Position numbers and translations under genes: made by a program. A DNA stretch of 64,000 nucleotides from Mikania micrantha (lineage: Eukaryota > Streptophyta > Magnoliopsida > Asterales > Asteraceae): the NCBI GenBank assembly GCA_009363875.1, contig CM018695.1:14604755-14668754 (forward strand). Reading direction: 5' to 3'. Numbering within the stretch: position 1 is the stretch's first letter; each line of letters starts with the position of its first letter. Positions 32,311 through 45,549 of the stretch are shown piece by piece. Below the pieces are notes generated by a model, which saw nothing but the letters and a program-made list of their open reading frames with translations, searched no databases and was not told the origin of the DNA.

Positions 32311-33137
32311 TAGGGGTGTTCATCGAATCGAATTTCGAATAACTCGAATATTTCGAATCGAATGATTTCGAATTTTGAATTTTTGAGAGCATTCGAATTC
32401 GATTCGAATTCGAAATTGAATAGAAAAAAAACAATTTGAATTCGAAATTCGAATTCGTTCTCCAATTCGAAATTCGATTCTATTCGAATTCGATTCGAAT
32501 TCGAATTGTTTTGATTTGATTTGAATTTAATTAAAAAATATTTATACTTGCTATTTTTATAGATTCAAAATATCTAATAATCAAAACCTTAAACATCCAA
32601 ATATCAAATAACCAACATATAAGTTGTAATATTAGATATTTGATTTAAACTAATAAAATGATAAAAGCTCAATATATAATGCCAATGATATAATATACAA
32701 AAAACATAAAGTGACAATTAATCAAAATATTATAAATTAACAACCAAAATGATTAATTTTTCAAGCTTTCGGAATGACATTTTTGTTGTAAATGTTTGGG
32801 TTTAGCTTATTTAAAAGTGTTAAAATTATGGAATTTTATAATTAAATTGGCATTTGTGTATAAGCTTTTAGTTTTATAAACTAAACCGCCTAATTAAAAA
32901 GTCTTTTTTTAATATAGTAGTATATATAAAATAAAAATATATAAATAATATAAATTCTAATTTCGAATCGAATCGAATTAAAAATATGAAATTCGATTCG
33001 AAATTCGATATTATACTACGAATCGAATCGAATTCGAATATGAAAATTCGAATCGAATTTCGACTTGGTGTTTTTCGAATTGAAATCGAATCGAATTTCG
33101 ATTTTTTTGAGTCATATTCGAAAACTGAACACCCATA
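32311..33137. mobile_element. hAT-like MITE made of tcgaa words
   Basis: 827 bp with TIRs taggggtgttca and the complement of tatgggtgttcag, bracketed by a perfect 8-bp TSD gtttatag (32303-32310 and 33138-33145). Both arms are built of the words attcgaa and aatcgaat, in about 200 bp on each side, with an AT-rich centre. No transposase; movement would need a hAT transposase in trans. Confidence 0.85.
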
Positions 33138-34109
33138 GTTTATAGATATGTTGAAATAGATCTTTGATATAGTTATTTGATATGATTGTCTAGATCGTCC
33201 GTCGCACAAGTTTTCACCTTAAACCTCACCACTGACATCATCCAATCACGCCAATTAATGCTTAATTATGTATAGGGCATACGCACGATCAAGTGGAGTC
33301 GCCAGCCCACACGCTTGACATGACACGACTTTGCCATTAGTGGAAATTGTCAAACCCCGAGCCGGCGGGCTGGATCGACTTTCCCGTGGGGTTGAAGGTT
33401 CTCAGGGCGCGATATCGTTGTGATAATCAAAATGATTAGATTGTTTACATGGCACATGATATATAAATGAGAAATGCTAAAATGACATTGATTTAGAATT
33501 ACAAAGTTAAATTACATAAGTCATGTTCATAATTTAATTAAGTAACTCTGCCCAAAAGAATCATAGAGTTTTCTATCTTGTAACTGCACAAGATTTACAA
33601 GATATGTCATCAAAAGTTATGCACATAAAATGTAGCTAGGTCCACTATAAAAGTCCACTAGCTAATGCATCCTGAGTCTGGTGACTAAACCTGTTCGTCA
33701 CCTGAGAAACATGCATTTAAACAAAGTCAGCACTAGGTTGGTGAGTTCATAAGTTTAGTTATTTATAACTGTTGGAGTTATTTACACAACATCTTGTGAT
33801 ACACAAGTCTTAGTTATTCTCATTTGGCATTAACTCATCCCCATGTCGTCTCTATAGATACACCTATAGATAGGATATTGTCCAGTCAAGCATGCTTATA
33901 TATAGGGCATACGTAGGGGACAAGCCCCAGCCGACATCCCACTACACACTTGACAGAACTCAATACCACCTGTATTGTAGCTATAGATATCCATTTCATC
34001 ATCCATAGACTTAATCATAATCAAGATCTCCGTTATGACAAACCATTACAATACCATGATATCAACATGGTACAATAGGTATCTAAATAGTACAATTCTC
34101 CAGAATTAT

Positions 34110-34300
34110 AAATGGTGGACTACCACAAATATTAATGGTTGTATGTGCTTTTATGATGTAAAGAGTAATAATATCCACAGTTATTAATGGTGGATTACCT
34201 CAGTTATAAATGGTGGTATTACTTCTATGTAGTGAAGAGTAATAATATCCACAGTTATTAATGGAGGATTACCACAGTTATAAATGGTGGTATACTCTTT
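34110..34300. repeat. Tandem repeat, about 75-bp unit
   Basis: Two to three units with the words agtaataatatccacagtta and ttataaatggtggta follow one another inside the split LTR-like unit. Confidence 0.75.
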
Positions 34301-34755
34301 GACTTACTATTACTCACATCTGATTAGGAAGTGGGAGTAAGTCTGACACCCCGTAGTTCTATCCCAATGGTACTGTAGGATTGAATTGACCACATTGTGG
34401 CCACCACAAAGGCAAACCACAATGTCCTCAATTCATTCCTAATCCGTAGTTTTCCGAGACCTCACAACTATTTGCCACCAGCCTGTGACTCGAGAGAGGT
34501 CAGTCTCTCAGTCTACCGGTCCACATGATAGAAGTGGTGAGATAATTAGCAGACACTATCATACTCTTATCACCCGTGTCAGAAATGATAGAGTTGGAAT
34601 AGGCTGACTAAAAATCAAAAGAGTTTTTATAGTCATCATCCCATAGTCATCAACTCATAACCTCATGTTCATCGTCACTTAGAATTCTCATACATATAAT
34701 ACACATGTTCTCATAGAAGTAATAGATTTAATCTCTTAGGATTAACTGAAATATT

Positions 34756-35035
34756 CTCACAGGAATAACATTTATAATTTCCTTAGAATTAATAAAATAA
34801 TTAAATATGAATAACATGTATTCCTCATAAGGATTACAGTTGTAATCACAACGGAATAATAGTCTTATCACTTAGAAATCATATATATTGTCTCAAAGGA
34901 ACAATAGTTATAATTTCCTTAGAATTAATAAAATAATTCAATAGGAATAACATATATTCCTCATAAGGATTACAGTTGTAATCACATAGGAATAATAGTC
35001 TTATCACTTAGAAATCATAGATATTGTCTCAAAGG
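34756..35035. repeat. Tandem duplication, about 137-bp unit
   Basis: Two nearly identical units, each with ttataatttccttagaatta, attcctcataaggattacag and cttatcacttagaaatcat. Internal to the split LTR-like unit. Confidence 0.8.
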
Positions 35036-35339
35036 AATAACATTTATGAACTCATAGTCATTAACATTAACATTAACATAATAAGGCATACAATTTTAAT
35101 AACAAAGTAAAGCCTTATTGTCATAAAGCGTACTAAAACATTTAAGAAATGTTTTAGCATGTTCTCAGCCCCACAATTAAATCAAAAAATTAATAAAAAG
35201 GGCATATGAACTCACTGTTGTCGTACTGATCTTGTATTCACAGTCCTGTGTTTGATATAATGTTATATGAGCTATGATCCCTTATTTAATTGTTCTTTTT
35301 CAAATATGAGTTGTTAGCTGTGTTCGTGTAGTGAAAATG

Positions 35340-35740
35340 ACTCATTCTTGTGATTTTCGTAAGCATGACTCATGCTAATGAGTGTTCATACGAATTAGTC
35401 ATACGAATGAGTGTTCACACGAATGACTCATGCGAATGAGTCTTCACACGAATGGATCATGCGAATGAGTATTCACATGAATGACTCATGCGAATGAGTC
35501 TTCACACGAATGGATCATGTGAATGAGTGCACACGAATTACTCATGCGAATGAGTCTTCACACGAATGGATCATGCGAATGGGTGTTCACACGAATGACT
35601 CATGCGAATGAGTCTTCGCACGAATGAGTTCGTTTTTGTGACTTTTGTACGAATGAGCTCATTCTTGTGACTATTCACACACGAATGGCTCGTTCTTGTG
35701 ACTATTCACACGAATGACTCATTCTTATGGGTCATTCGTC
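35340..35740. repeat. cgaatg word array in LTR
   Basis: About 400 bp of closely spaced words: cgaatgactcatg, cgaatgagtcttcacacg and aatggatcatg, in units of about 42 bp near the centre. It occupies the same relative place as the ttcgg-word blocks at 43330-43690, 48780-49070 and 61720-62160. Confidence 0.8.
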
Positions 35741-35817
35741 CGAAACGAGTTTTCAGCCATGGAAGATGGTGATTTCGAGTTTTAGGCGTATATATAGTCG
35801 TTCTGAGTGGGTTTAAG

Positions 35818-37931
35818 TGTCACATCCCCACCTCTCGTCACCTGTTGATGATGTCACTAAGAAGATTGCGGAAGCATAGTGGTGATATCTCAGAGATGAG
35901 GTGTGACTTACTTGATCCGATATCATAACACACAGATTAACTTAAAGTAAATATATTACAAGAATCGCCATTACAATCAACAGTACAGTTTACAAACTAA
36001 GTTTATTACACGACTAATTTATTTCATTTCAATTATTTATATAAAGTGCATCCTCACCCGACAGTCACTGTCTCCCTGCAAAAAGGTTTAAATTTAAAAC
36101 GTCAGCACAAAGCTGGTGAGTTCGTAAAGTTCATGTTCAACAATATGATATGCAATACAAGTTCTCACAAAGTTCAGTTCAAGATAACCATGGGACCCGT
36201 ATCTAGCTCCTTTTGGACGTTCTGTTTTTGTTCTATAAGATACTACCAGTTGGTAACATCTTAATGCCTCATTGTCTTAATGTCTATCACTACATTAAGA
36301 AGTTCTGAAAACTGATAACAAACATTTACACCAAAGGGAGTTGCAGCTCCCGCCAAATGGGTTGTCAGCCGATAGTACTATCATTGTTTTCTGTTCAGCC
36401 CCACATGGGTTCACTAGATACAGTTCAGAAATAAGGACTTATAAGTTCTGTGATAGTGTTCTGTTCTATAGGCAAAATCCCATGAAATCCACAAGTTCTC
36501 AACAATCACATTAAATCACGCAGATAACAGTGATACATATCATATAGTTCTGAAAAGTTCCACATTAAGACCCCGGTGTTTATAAAACATTAAAAAGAAA
36601 AGGGGTTGTTTCAGAAGTAGCAGAATGTCACACAACTGATAATAATAGAGAAATTCTGCATTTATTTATGTTTAATGAGTTATTTAGGTTTTAATTTACT
36701 GATTAGATCTTTCTGAACGTTCAATGTCAAAGACATTGCTTTGAAAGTCATCAAACCGATATTAGGTTTTTAATTAATTATTTTGATGTCATTTCATACA
36801 ATGTATGATAATGTAGGAACCTACATTGAATTAGGTTCCTAATACAAGGTTGATGACACACTTGATTAATCAGAATAGTCTCGGATTAACCAAATAGTTA
36901 ATGTTGTTGATTATAATGCTATAACAGTTTCTAGACAGTTTAATGGCTTAGGAATGATCAATCCTTGTTATTGATTGCCCAAATATCATGAAATATCGCA
37001 ATGTAGCATTAGAATAGGTTTAATAATCATGTTTAACATACTAATCTAACTGTTATCATAAACATCAGGTAATCATTCCAATGAGTATGTTAATGATTGT
37101 GATTAGTTTGAAACACATGGATTTAACCTTGCATTTCAAAGATTAATCAAACTAATCACCTACATTGTCATAATCAAATGGTTTAAACCATTATAATCAT
37201 GGGTATGATTTCATGCAAACCGGGCATTACAACGGATCAAAACAAGGATTTACCCGTTAAAACATCGTGTTCTTCGTTTATAATCAATCCTAGCCATCAT
37301 CTAGGCAATAATCAACAACCCTAACTACATCATTACGTTCAAAATCAAGATCTAATCAATCAAAATCAAACTAGAAGGTTAAAACGAATCATTACCCGTT
37401 CGAATGGATTTTCGACTTTAAAACAACGATAAGAACTTGTAAACATGTTCCCTGGTGCGATCCACACAATCTGATGGTCTTAGAACTGATATTTGATGGT
37501 GAGATGAATGAGTTTTTCGTCTGGTTTGAGTTCGAGAAATGTAACAAAAATAATTTCTGCATGAAATCTGATGAAGAAATCTGATCCATTGCACCGCCTC
37601 ATCCATCGCGTACCGTGAAGAGAAGCCAAGAAAGGCTTCGCTTACCGCAAAGAAATCAGATATTTTTGGTCTATCGCGTACCGCTAAGAGCCCTTAACCC
37701 ATCCTTGGCGTACCACGACGACCCCAAAAGTTCAATACTTAGAAATTTTTCTTCTTTTTTCGATTCCGGACAATCCAGAACTCCGTTTTGTACACGGTTT
37801 TCGCCCACGTTCATCATTTCTCGCATACTATCAACCTGTAGTAATTTCAGTCGTCAAATCAACGTGGATTTCTAGAACGACCAAATGTGCTCATGTCATT
37901 GATGACGTAATTCTCAACTGCAATTGTCACA
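35818..37931 (-). repeat. 3' LTR of Tekay-type element
   Basis: 2,114 bp, ends tgtcacatcccc and aattgtcaca on the plus strand. It matches the 5' LTR pieces at 47611-47692 and 51569-53091 except for an extra segment of about 520 bp (36610-37128) that the 5' LTR lacks. Confidence 0.85.
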
Positions 37932-37994
37932 GTCTCCTCCTGTTAGAGAAATTTCGTCCCGAAATTTAGCGAAGACTTAATTGATGACAATCGT

Positions 37995-38262
37995 TTATGA
38001 GAACAGATGTGGGTACTTTGCTTTCATTCGATCTTCACGTTCCCACATATACTCAGGTCCACGTTGTGAGTTCCATCGCACTTTAACAATTGGTATGCGA
38101 CTACGTTTCAATACTTTCACTTCTCGATCCATTACCTCTACTGGTTCTTTACTGAACTGAAGTTTTTCATCAATTTGAATTTCTTCGACAGGTACGATCA
38201 ATGATTCGTCAGCTTGGTACTTTTTCAGATTTGATACATGAAAAATATCATGAATATTACTG
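37995..38262 (-). pseudogene. Tekay integrase C-terminus / chromodomain-like end
   Basis: Reads FHVSNLKKYQADESL, then an acidic linker and VKVRWNSQRGPEYMWERED, ending YPHLFS and a stop. In the family this part follows the integrase core and helps target insertion to chromatin. It is intact as a short frame but is cut off from the integrase core by the decayed stretch to its right. Confidence 0.8.
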
Positions 38263-38761
38263 AGTTCAAGAGGTAACTCCAGCCTGTAGGCTACTGATCC
38301 AATTCGTTCAAGAATTTTGAATGGCCCTATAAATCTTGGTGAAAGCTTACCTCTCTTCCCAAATCTGAAAATGCCCTTTCAAGGTGAAACTTTCAACATT
38401 ACTCGATCACCTATTTGGAATTCTAAAGGTCTACGACGATTATCAGCATAACTCTTTTGACGATCGCGAGCAGCCTTATTTCCTTCCTGAATGAGTGCGA
38501 TCTTATCAGTTGTTTCTTGAATGAATTCTGGGCCTATGATCTGACTTTCACCTACCTCTGACCAACAGATAGGTTATCTACACTTGCGTCCATAAAGAGC
38601 TTCGAATGGAGCGCATTGAATACTGGTATGGTAGCTGTTATTGTATGAGAATTCAACAAGTGGAAGATGAATATCCCAGCTACCACCAAAATCAATCACA
38701 CAGTTTCTGAGCATATCTTCAAGAGTTTGATTCGTTCAGTCTTCCCGTCCGTTTGTGGATG
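38210..38761 (-). pseudogene. Decayed integrase C-terminal region
   Basis: Several stops and frame changes follow a TAG at 38762-38764. Recognisable scraps include HPQTDGKTERI directly after that TAG, part of the integrase core end. No continuous frame exists. Confidence 0.7.
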
Positions 38762-39952
38762 CTAAGTTGTGCTCATATTGGTTTGTGTGCCCAGTGCATT
38801 TTGAAGAGTTTGCCAAAATCGTGACATAAATCGACTATCTCTGTCAGAAATAATAGAGATTGGTACTCCATGTCGAGATACAATCTCACTAACATAGAGT
38901 TTAGCGAGTCGATCCATAGAGTAATCTTCTCGGATGGGTAAGAAATGCGCAGATTTAGTAAGGCGATCAACAATAACCCCTATCGAGTTATGATTACGTG
39001 ATGTTCTGGGTAGTTTAGTGATGAAATCCATAGAGATCTTATCCCATTTCCACATGGGAATCTCAGGTTGTTGCAATAACCCAAAAGGTCGTTGATGTTC
39101 AGCCTTAACTTTGAGACATGTTAAACATCGATCCACGTATTCAGCTATGTGTTTCTTCATTCCAGGCCACCAGTAAAAGTCTCTAAGATCTTTATAAATT
39201 TTATCAGCACCTGGATGAATAGAATACCTGGATTTGTGCACCTCATCCAAGATAATTGTTCTAGAGTTACCGAATAAAGGAACCCAAATTCGGCTTTTGA
39301 AATACAACACTCCATCAGTCTTGGTTTCAAGTTGCTTGTCTAATCCCCTTAGTTCCTCTGCAGAATAGTCCATTACTTGTAAAGCTTGTTGCTGAGCTTC
39401 TTTAATCTGAGGAATTAGACTGGTTCGAATAGTCATTCCTAACGCTTTCACACGTAAAGGTTTGACTCGTTCCTTGCGACTCAAGGCATCGGCTACGACA
39501 TTCGCTTTACCTGGATGATAACGAATTTCACAGTCATAGTCGTTTAAGAGTTCTACCCACCGCCTCTGTTGCATGTTCAACATTTTCTGATCTAGAATGT
39601 GTTGAAGACTTTTATGATCAGTGTATATAATACACTTTGTTCCGTATAGATAGTGTCTCCAAATCTTGAGTGCAAACACCAATGCACCAAGTTCTAGATC
39701 ATGAGTGGTATAGTTCTTCTCATGTACTTTCAGTTGTCGAGAAGCATAAGCAATTACCTTGTCATTTTGCATTAAAATACACCCAAGACCTTGACGAGAA
39801 GCATCACAGTACACTGTGAAATTATCAGTACCTTCCGGTAATGCCAAGATCGGTGCATTGCAGAGTTTGTGTTTCAACAGTTGGAATGCCTCCTCCTGTT
39901 GAGAACCCCATATAAACGGTTGATTCTTCTGTGTCAATGTGGTCAATGGCAA
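38762..39952 (-). pseudogene. Tekay RNase H and integrase core
   Basis: An open stretch of about 396 codons (longer in frame to the next stop). RNase H shows FTVYCDASRQGLGCILMQ, YASRQLK, TDHKSLQHI and VVADALSR. Integrase follows with the H-H-C-C zinc site (HPGADKIYKDL, then CLTCLKVKAEHQRP) and the catalytic core MDFITKLPRTS and SDRDSRF. It ends at the TAG before the third catalytic region. It once cut the RNA template and joined cDNA to the genome. Confidence 0.88.
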
Positions 39953-40042
39953 GGCTATCTTTGAAAAGTTCTTGATGAATAGGCGATAATAACCTGCCAG
40001 CCCTAAGAATTGATGTATTTCAGTTGGGGTTCGTGGTGTTTC

Positions 40043-41011
40043 CTATTGTTTCACAGCCTTGATCTTACTGGGATCTACTTGAATTCCGTTTTCATTTTCT
40101 ACGTACCCAAGAAATTGAACTTCTCGTAACCAAAACTCACACTTTGAGAATTTGGCATATAATTTCTCATGTGCCAAAAGTTCTAAGATCAATTTCAAGT
40201 GTTGAGCATGTTCCTGCTGGTTCCGAGAATAAATGAGAATAACATCAATAAACACAATCACAAATTTATCCAGATAAGGTCTACATACTCGATTCATCAG
40301 ATCCATGAAAACTGCAGGTGCATTGGTTAATCCAAATGGCATTACTAGAAATTCATAATGCCCGTGTCGAATTCTGAAAGCAGTTTTAGGAACATCATCA
40401 TCTTGAATTCGTAACTGATGATATCCAGATCTTAAATCGATTTTCGAAAAGTAAGTAGCACCTTGTAGTTGATCAAACAGATCATCTATTCGTGGAAATG
40501 GATAACGGTTTTTGATTGCCAGTTTATTGAGTTCCCTGTAGTCAATGCACATCCTGAATGAACCATCCTTCTTTTTCACAAAAAGAATTGGTGCTCCCCA
40601 AGGTGAGAAAATAGGTCTGATAAAACCTTTGTCTAACAGTTCTTGCAGTTGACCTGAAAGCTCTTGCATCTCTGAAGGTGCTAAACGATAAGGAGCTTTA
40701 GCTACATGTGCTGCACCTGGAATCAAGTCAATACGAAATTCGACTTGTCTCACTGGAGGTAATCCTGATATATCCTCAGGAAAAACTTCAGGAAAATCCT
40801 TGAGTACTGGAATATCTTTGATACGTTTTTGTACAGAACAGTTCTCGATCACATGTGCTAGAAAGGCCTGACAACCTTTCCGTAAGCATTTTTGAGTTTG
40901 CATACAAGAAATGATACCAAGTTTCCTACCAGCTCGTTCTCCTTGAACTATCAGTGTATTACCTGATGGTAATGGAATTCGGATCACCTTATGTTGACAT
41001 ACAACTTTCAA
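40043..41011 (-). pseudogene. Tekay reverse transcriptase with mutated active site
   Basis: About 322 codons with the RT signature blocks: VKKKDGSFRMCIDYRELN, FSKIDLRSGYHQLR, FLVMPFGLTNAPAVFM and FLGYV. The catalytic box normally ending Asp-Asp reads FIDVILIYS, so the second Asp is Val and polymerisation should be lost. The frame ends at a TAG (40043-40045) ahead of RNase H. A stop at 41008-41010 separates it from the protease. Confidence 0.9.
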
Positions 41012-41388
41012 TTAGTTATCAGAAAGCCAGTCCATACAACATCAAAGCTCCCAAGCTCAATAGGAAGAAAATTGATATTGAAAAGATAATCATTCAAATT
41101 CAAGGAACACCCTTGAATTACATTGTTAGTTTTGATCAACTTGCCATTAGCAAGTTCAATGACATAAGGAGTTTGTAGATCTACTGTAGGCAATGAAAGT
41201 AATGATGCAAATTCAGGAGAACTCTTATCTGCTCCTGTGTCAAACAGAACTGATACGTATAGATTATTAAGAATAAATGTACCAGTGACAATGTTAGCAT
41301 CATGCCTTGCCTCGGTTGCACCAATCTGAAAAGCTCTCCCCCTAGCTTCATTTCCCGGATTGGTGTTATTGTTCGGACAGTTTCTCAT
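41008..41388 (-). pseudogene. Tekay protease with CCHC knuckle end
   Basis: The end of the gag zinc knuckle (CFKCGSPDHLMRNC, partly upstream at about 41380-41430) precedes an aspartic protease with VLFDTGADKS. The frame ends GSFDVVWTGF-like and a stop, just before RT. In the family the protease frees Gag and Pol from the precursor. Confidence 0.85.
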
Positions 41389-42247
41389 AAGGTGGTCAGG
41401 ACTTCCACATTTGAAGCATGACCGGTTGGTTTGAGCGGTTTGTCGTGGTGCTTGGTTTAATGGTTGAGCAGGAAAATTGCAATATTTAGCGTAGTGTCCA
41501 ACTCAGTTACAGTTCAGACAAACAGGACACGGTCCTTTGTGATGGAATGGACACTTGTTGCATTTGGGTGCCTGCCCAGTGTAAACTTTCCTCTCAGGAA
41601 CAATTGCACCATAGTTTTTCACAACTGGCTTGCTCTGGTTAGTCTCAGCCGGAGCCTTTGTTTTGGGCTTGCCAAACCACTTTCATTTAGTACCTTTAGA
41701 AACATTTGAAGTACCAACATCACTACGGCCCACCGCCGTCTGAGTTTTTGTGGACAAAGTACCACTCCTTACCGCCTCATCAGTAAGCTTAGTGGTCAAA
41801 AGAATTGTACGTTTCAGAGTTGTAGGTTCAGCTGTAGTCACCATTCCCCGAATCTAGGGAACAAGACCTTTGATATACTTCTCAATCAAAGCTGCTTTCG
41901 TAGGAAACATATTGGGAAGTAAACAAGTGAGTTCATGAAAAAGATTGGTATAAGCTAAACAATCAGCACCGATCATCGAATGATTCTAGAATTCCTCCTG
42001 GAGCTTTTGGATTTCAGTGATTGGGTAGTACTCTGACAAAATCAGAGTTTTAAAATCGTTCCAACCCATCGAGTCAACTGTAGCTGAGCCCAAATTTTTT
42101 AGCCTGGGTATTCCACCAGGTTAAAGCTGATTCCTTCAAAGAACAAGCAGCATAAGACACCTTATGCTCCGCCAATCATTAGCTGATCTTGAGTTTTGTT
42201 TCCATCTCCTCGATCCACCTCAAAAGTCCAGCTGCTCCTTCTTTGCC
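41389..42247 (-). pseudogene. Tekay gag C-terminal part
   Basis: Frames with stops match Tekay gag: GKEGAAGLLRWIEEMETKLK at the right end, then a stop, and ALTWWN-like sequence, and two zinc-binding patches at the left (CNKCPFHHKGPCPVC and CFKC). It is cut at 42248 by the insertion of an LTR-like unit. Confidence 0.75.
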
Positions 42248-44754
42248 TGTAACATCTGTGCCGGAACCGGTACCGGAACAGTGATCTCTACAGTAAAACG
42301 AACAGTAATCAGGTACGAACTATATGTGTTTCATTGCTTATAATATTCATATCATGTTTCATTGTCATTTCATGTCATCAAACAAATTCAGAAATCAATT
42401 CTGAAAACAAAGTTCAGAACAATGGTTCGTAAGGCAGATAATTATCTGGCGACACAGAACCATCCTGTGTTTATTTGTTAGGCTTTTATTATGTATAAAC
42501 GTATGTGAGGCTTTACAGAATAAAACAACAACGGATGTCGTTACGTGAATGTTAAACTGACGGATTATTCGTATAGGTGACGATTTGTACGAATACATCT
42601 GATAGTTTAACGTTCTGAATGATGTCCAATAATTAGAAAACCATATTGAAAAGCATAGTTATTATCGTGTTCGTAAGGGTGACGATCTGAACGAACGCGT
42701 GCAACAACTACGCAATTCAATTTAAACTGTCAGTTAATTATTTCTGAAAATTTTAAATAAATAAAAGATATTAGTTAATTTATTAATCACAACCTAAAAT
42801 AATATTTCAAATTCTTGTTTTAAAACTGAGCCGTTTCGTTACGAAAACGACGAGAAACCGGCGTTTTTACGCGAAATCACGCGAAACCGAACGAACCCGA
42901 ACCCACCCATGTTATTTTGAGGATTTAATGTGGCATTCTAGGCCACACCAAACCCCACCAACCAGATTTCCCCACCATTTTCGTTCACCCCACCTCCTCT
43001 CTACTCTCTCACTAGAAATCTAAACTTCTCTCTAAGATTTCTTCCTCAAACCTTCATGAAATCTTGAGTTCTTGGTGTCAAAACGACCACCATCACTCGT
43101 AGATCGTAGAGGTACAACAGATCGGGGTAGAATCCAACAGATTCGAGGTAAAAATCCATTTATGTTTCGGTTTTGAGGGTTTGAAAACCCTAGTTTGGAA
43201 CCCACTTGGAAACAGGTTTTTGAACCATCATATACCATAGGATTTTCACAAAAACATCTTAGAATGGTGTAGGAACCAAGAGGACACCATGATCTAGCCT
43301 TGAAAACCCGAAATTTGGAGGTAGTCTCCTTGGGCTGCGACCGGTCGAATGTCTGGCCACAAACAGGCCGAATGGCCGCATAGGCCGAATGTCCTCTCTT
43401 CGGTCGAATGGCTTTTAGAGCCGAAGTAGCCCCGTTCGGGCCTAGCCCCTTTCGGCCAAGTCTCACCCGAAACAAACCACCTGAACCAATCTCATTCGCT
43501 GGTCCTTATTCGTCCACCCTGGTTCGGTCTAAGCCATTCGCTCCAACACATTCGGGCAAGCTTCTCTCGGTCGGCCTTCACCCTTATTCGGGTCTAGCTT
43601 CATTCGTCCAACACTTTCGGCCACAAACTCATGCGGCCATCACCCATTCGGCTATACTTCTGTCGGTCGGGCAAATCCTAATCAGTCGCGTCCTCATTCG
43701 CTAGAAACTGTCCGATCAAGATGGATTATGTTTGGGTGATGAGTTTCATGGGGATTCCATGGGGACGTGCATGGGATTTGCATGGGTGTGTTTGCATGGG
43801 GAATACGTGCATGTGTGTGCATGGAGATTAACAAAGGATTGTTAGGGTTTTCTAATAAAGGTTTACATAGAATCATGTGAAACGGGTAAACAAGGATCAT
43901 GGGAAATTTATTATGTGTGCATGCGATGCATACAAAGAACTATTCAAATTATAAATAGGGTTGAGGGTTGATTTAAGTATTAACACTCAAGCCTTAGGGA
44001 AAATTCATAAGGACACATAACGAACTTAGATGATTTAATTTAATCGTCTAGGTCAAACGATTCAAAGATCTTGATCAAAAAGCATGTAGAAATCAAAGTC
44101 TCACAGGGGGCCGGGGTTGGCCCAATGGGCTTAACTTAAGCCCGTCACGGTTAATTTTACGCTTTTATTAACTAAATGATGCTTTCTTTGATAAAAGAAA
44201 TGATTTATAAACTTTATTAAAGTACATTAAATTGATGGTTTTTTCTAAATGAATGTTCAATTAAAATGGATTAACTTAAAAGATATTATAAATTAATTCT
44301 TGTAATGATGAATTATGAGAATAGTGTTGCTAACGGGTAATGTATTAGACTAGATAGAAGGAGTTAGAGAAGCACATTAGTAAACTAGGACACTTAGTTG
44401 CACACCGAGACCAAAGCCTTAGATACAATGTCTATTTTAAACACTTATCGTATTCGGATCTTTTAAAACAACTCAGGTGCTAAAGATACATAAGCAACCA
44501 TCAAAGAGCGCGCATTATCTTTTGTGATTCAGTTACACATCAACACAAGTGAGTTCATTGACCCTTTTCTAAACATTTTTGTTTTAAAACGCGGGGCTGA
44601 GAAGCAATGCGTAAACTGTTTTATTTAAATTGTTTACTTAAATGCTTTTAATTTGTATATGTTTTACATGTATAACTGTTACCCTAGACTTCTGTCTAGG
44701 TAAACTGTTTATTGGATTTAAAACGAGTTATCTATTCGTCATGAGTAAATAACT

Positions 44755-45045
44755 CTTCAAATCAAAGAACTCTATTCAAAGAACTATTTTCAAAGAACCA
44801 AGGATCTAAAACAAAGAACTATTTTCAAAGAACTAAAGACCTAAAACAAAGTACTATTTTCAAAGGTCTATTTCAAAGAACTAACGCTCTATTACAAAGA
44901 ACTATTTCAAGAGTGTGTTGTCAAAGAACTAACAATCTATTTCAAAGAACTAACGCTCTAATACAAAGAACTATTTCAAGAGTGTGTTGTCAAAGAACTA
45001 ACGATCTATTTCAAAGAACTAAGTACAAAGAACTATTTCAAGGGT
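44755..45045. repeat. caaagaacta tandem array
   Basis: The word caaagaacta recurs more than ten times, with a higher-order unit of about 80 bp containing tcaagagtgtgttgtcaaag. Unit B has a shorter version at 50128-50230, so the array expands and contracts. Confidence 0.85.
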
Positions 45046-45549
45046 CTAACTGGGAAATATCAAAGATAGCATGTGCCATTCTCAGGTTTGAAAGATGTCC
45101 TAGCTAGACTGATCGAATATGAGACGCATGTTTGATGATATTTACAGTATTCCCTAACTGTTTTGAGGAACATCTGGGAAATGTTCAAAGATAACATGTG
45201 CCAAAGAACTAAAGAACTATACGAACTATGGACGGTCTAAAGAACTATAAAAGCCTATATATCAAAAGATGTCCTAGCTAGACTGATTGATTATAGGTCA
45301 CATGTTTGATGAGGTTTACAGATCTCCTTTACTACTAAGTACCTGATTGCTATACTAGTCTACTCGAGTTGACCAAGGCCCAATCATTAGGACTTAGATT
45401 TTATTAAATGTTTATTTATTTATTTAATTAAGCATTTATTTAACTGTTTGTACAATCGTTGTGGTTGATCATACTTGTGTGATGAACTCAAAGGATCCAT
45501 AGAGATTTCAAATCGTTGTATTTACAGGAACAATGAACTGAAGAACAAA

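Noticed and set aside
35340..35740. CRISPR-like array
   Set aside because: The repeats are short, variable and without unique spacers of even length; the setting is a plant LTR. The same holds for 44755-45045 and 60560-60765.
43032..43475. 147-codon minus-strand frame
   Set aside because: It lies in an LTR-like unit over the ttcgg-word block; unit B has no matching frame and no domain is seen.
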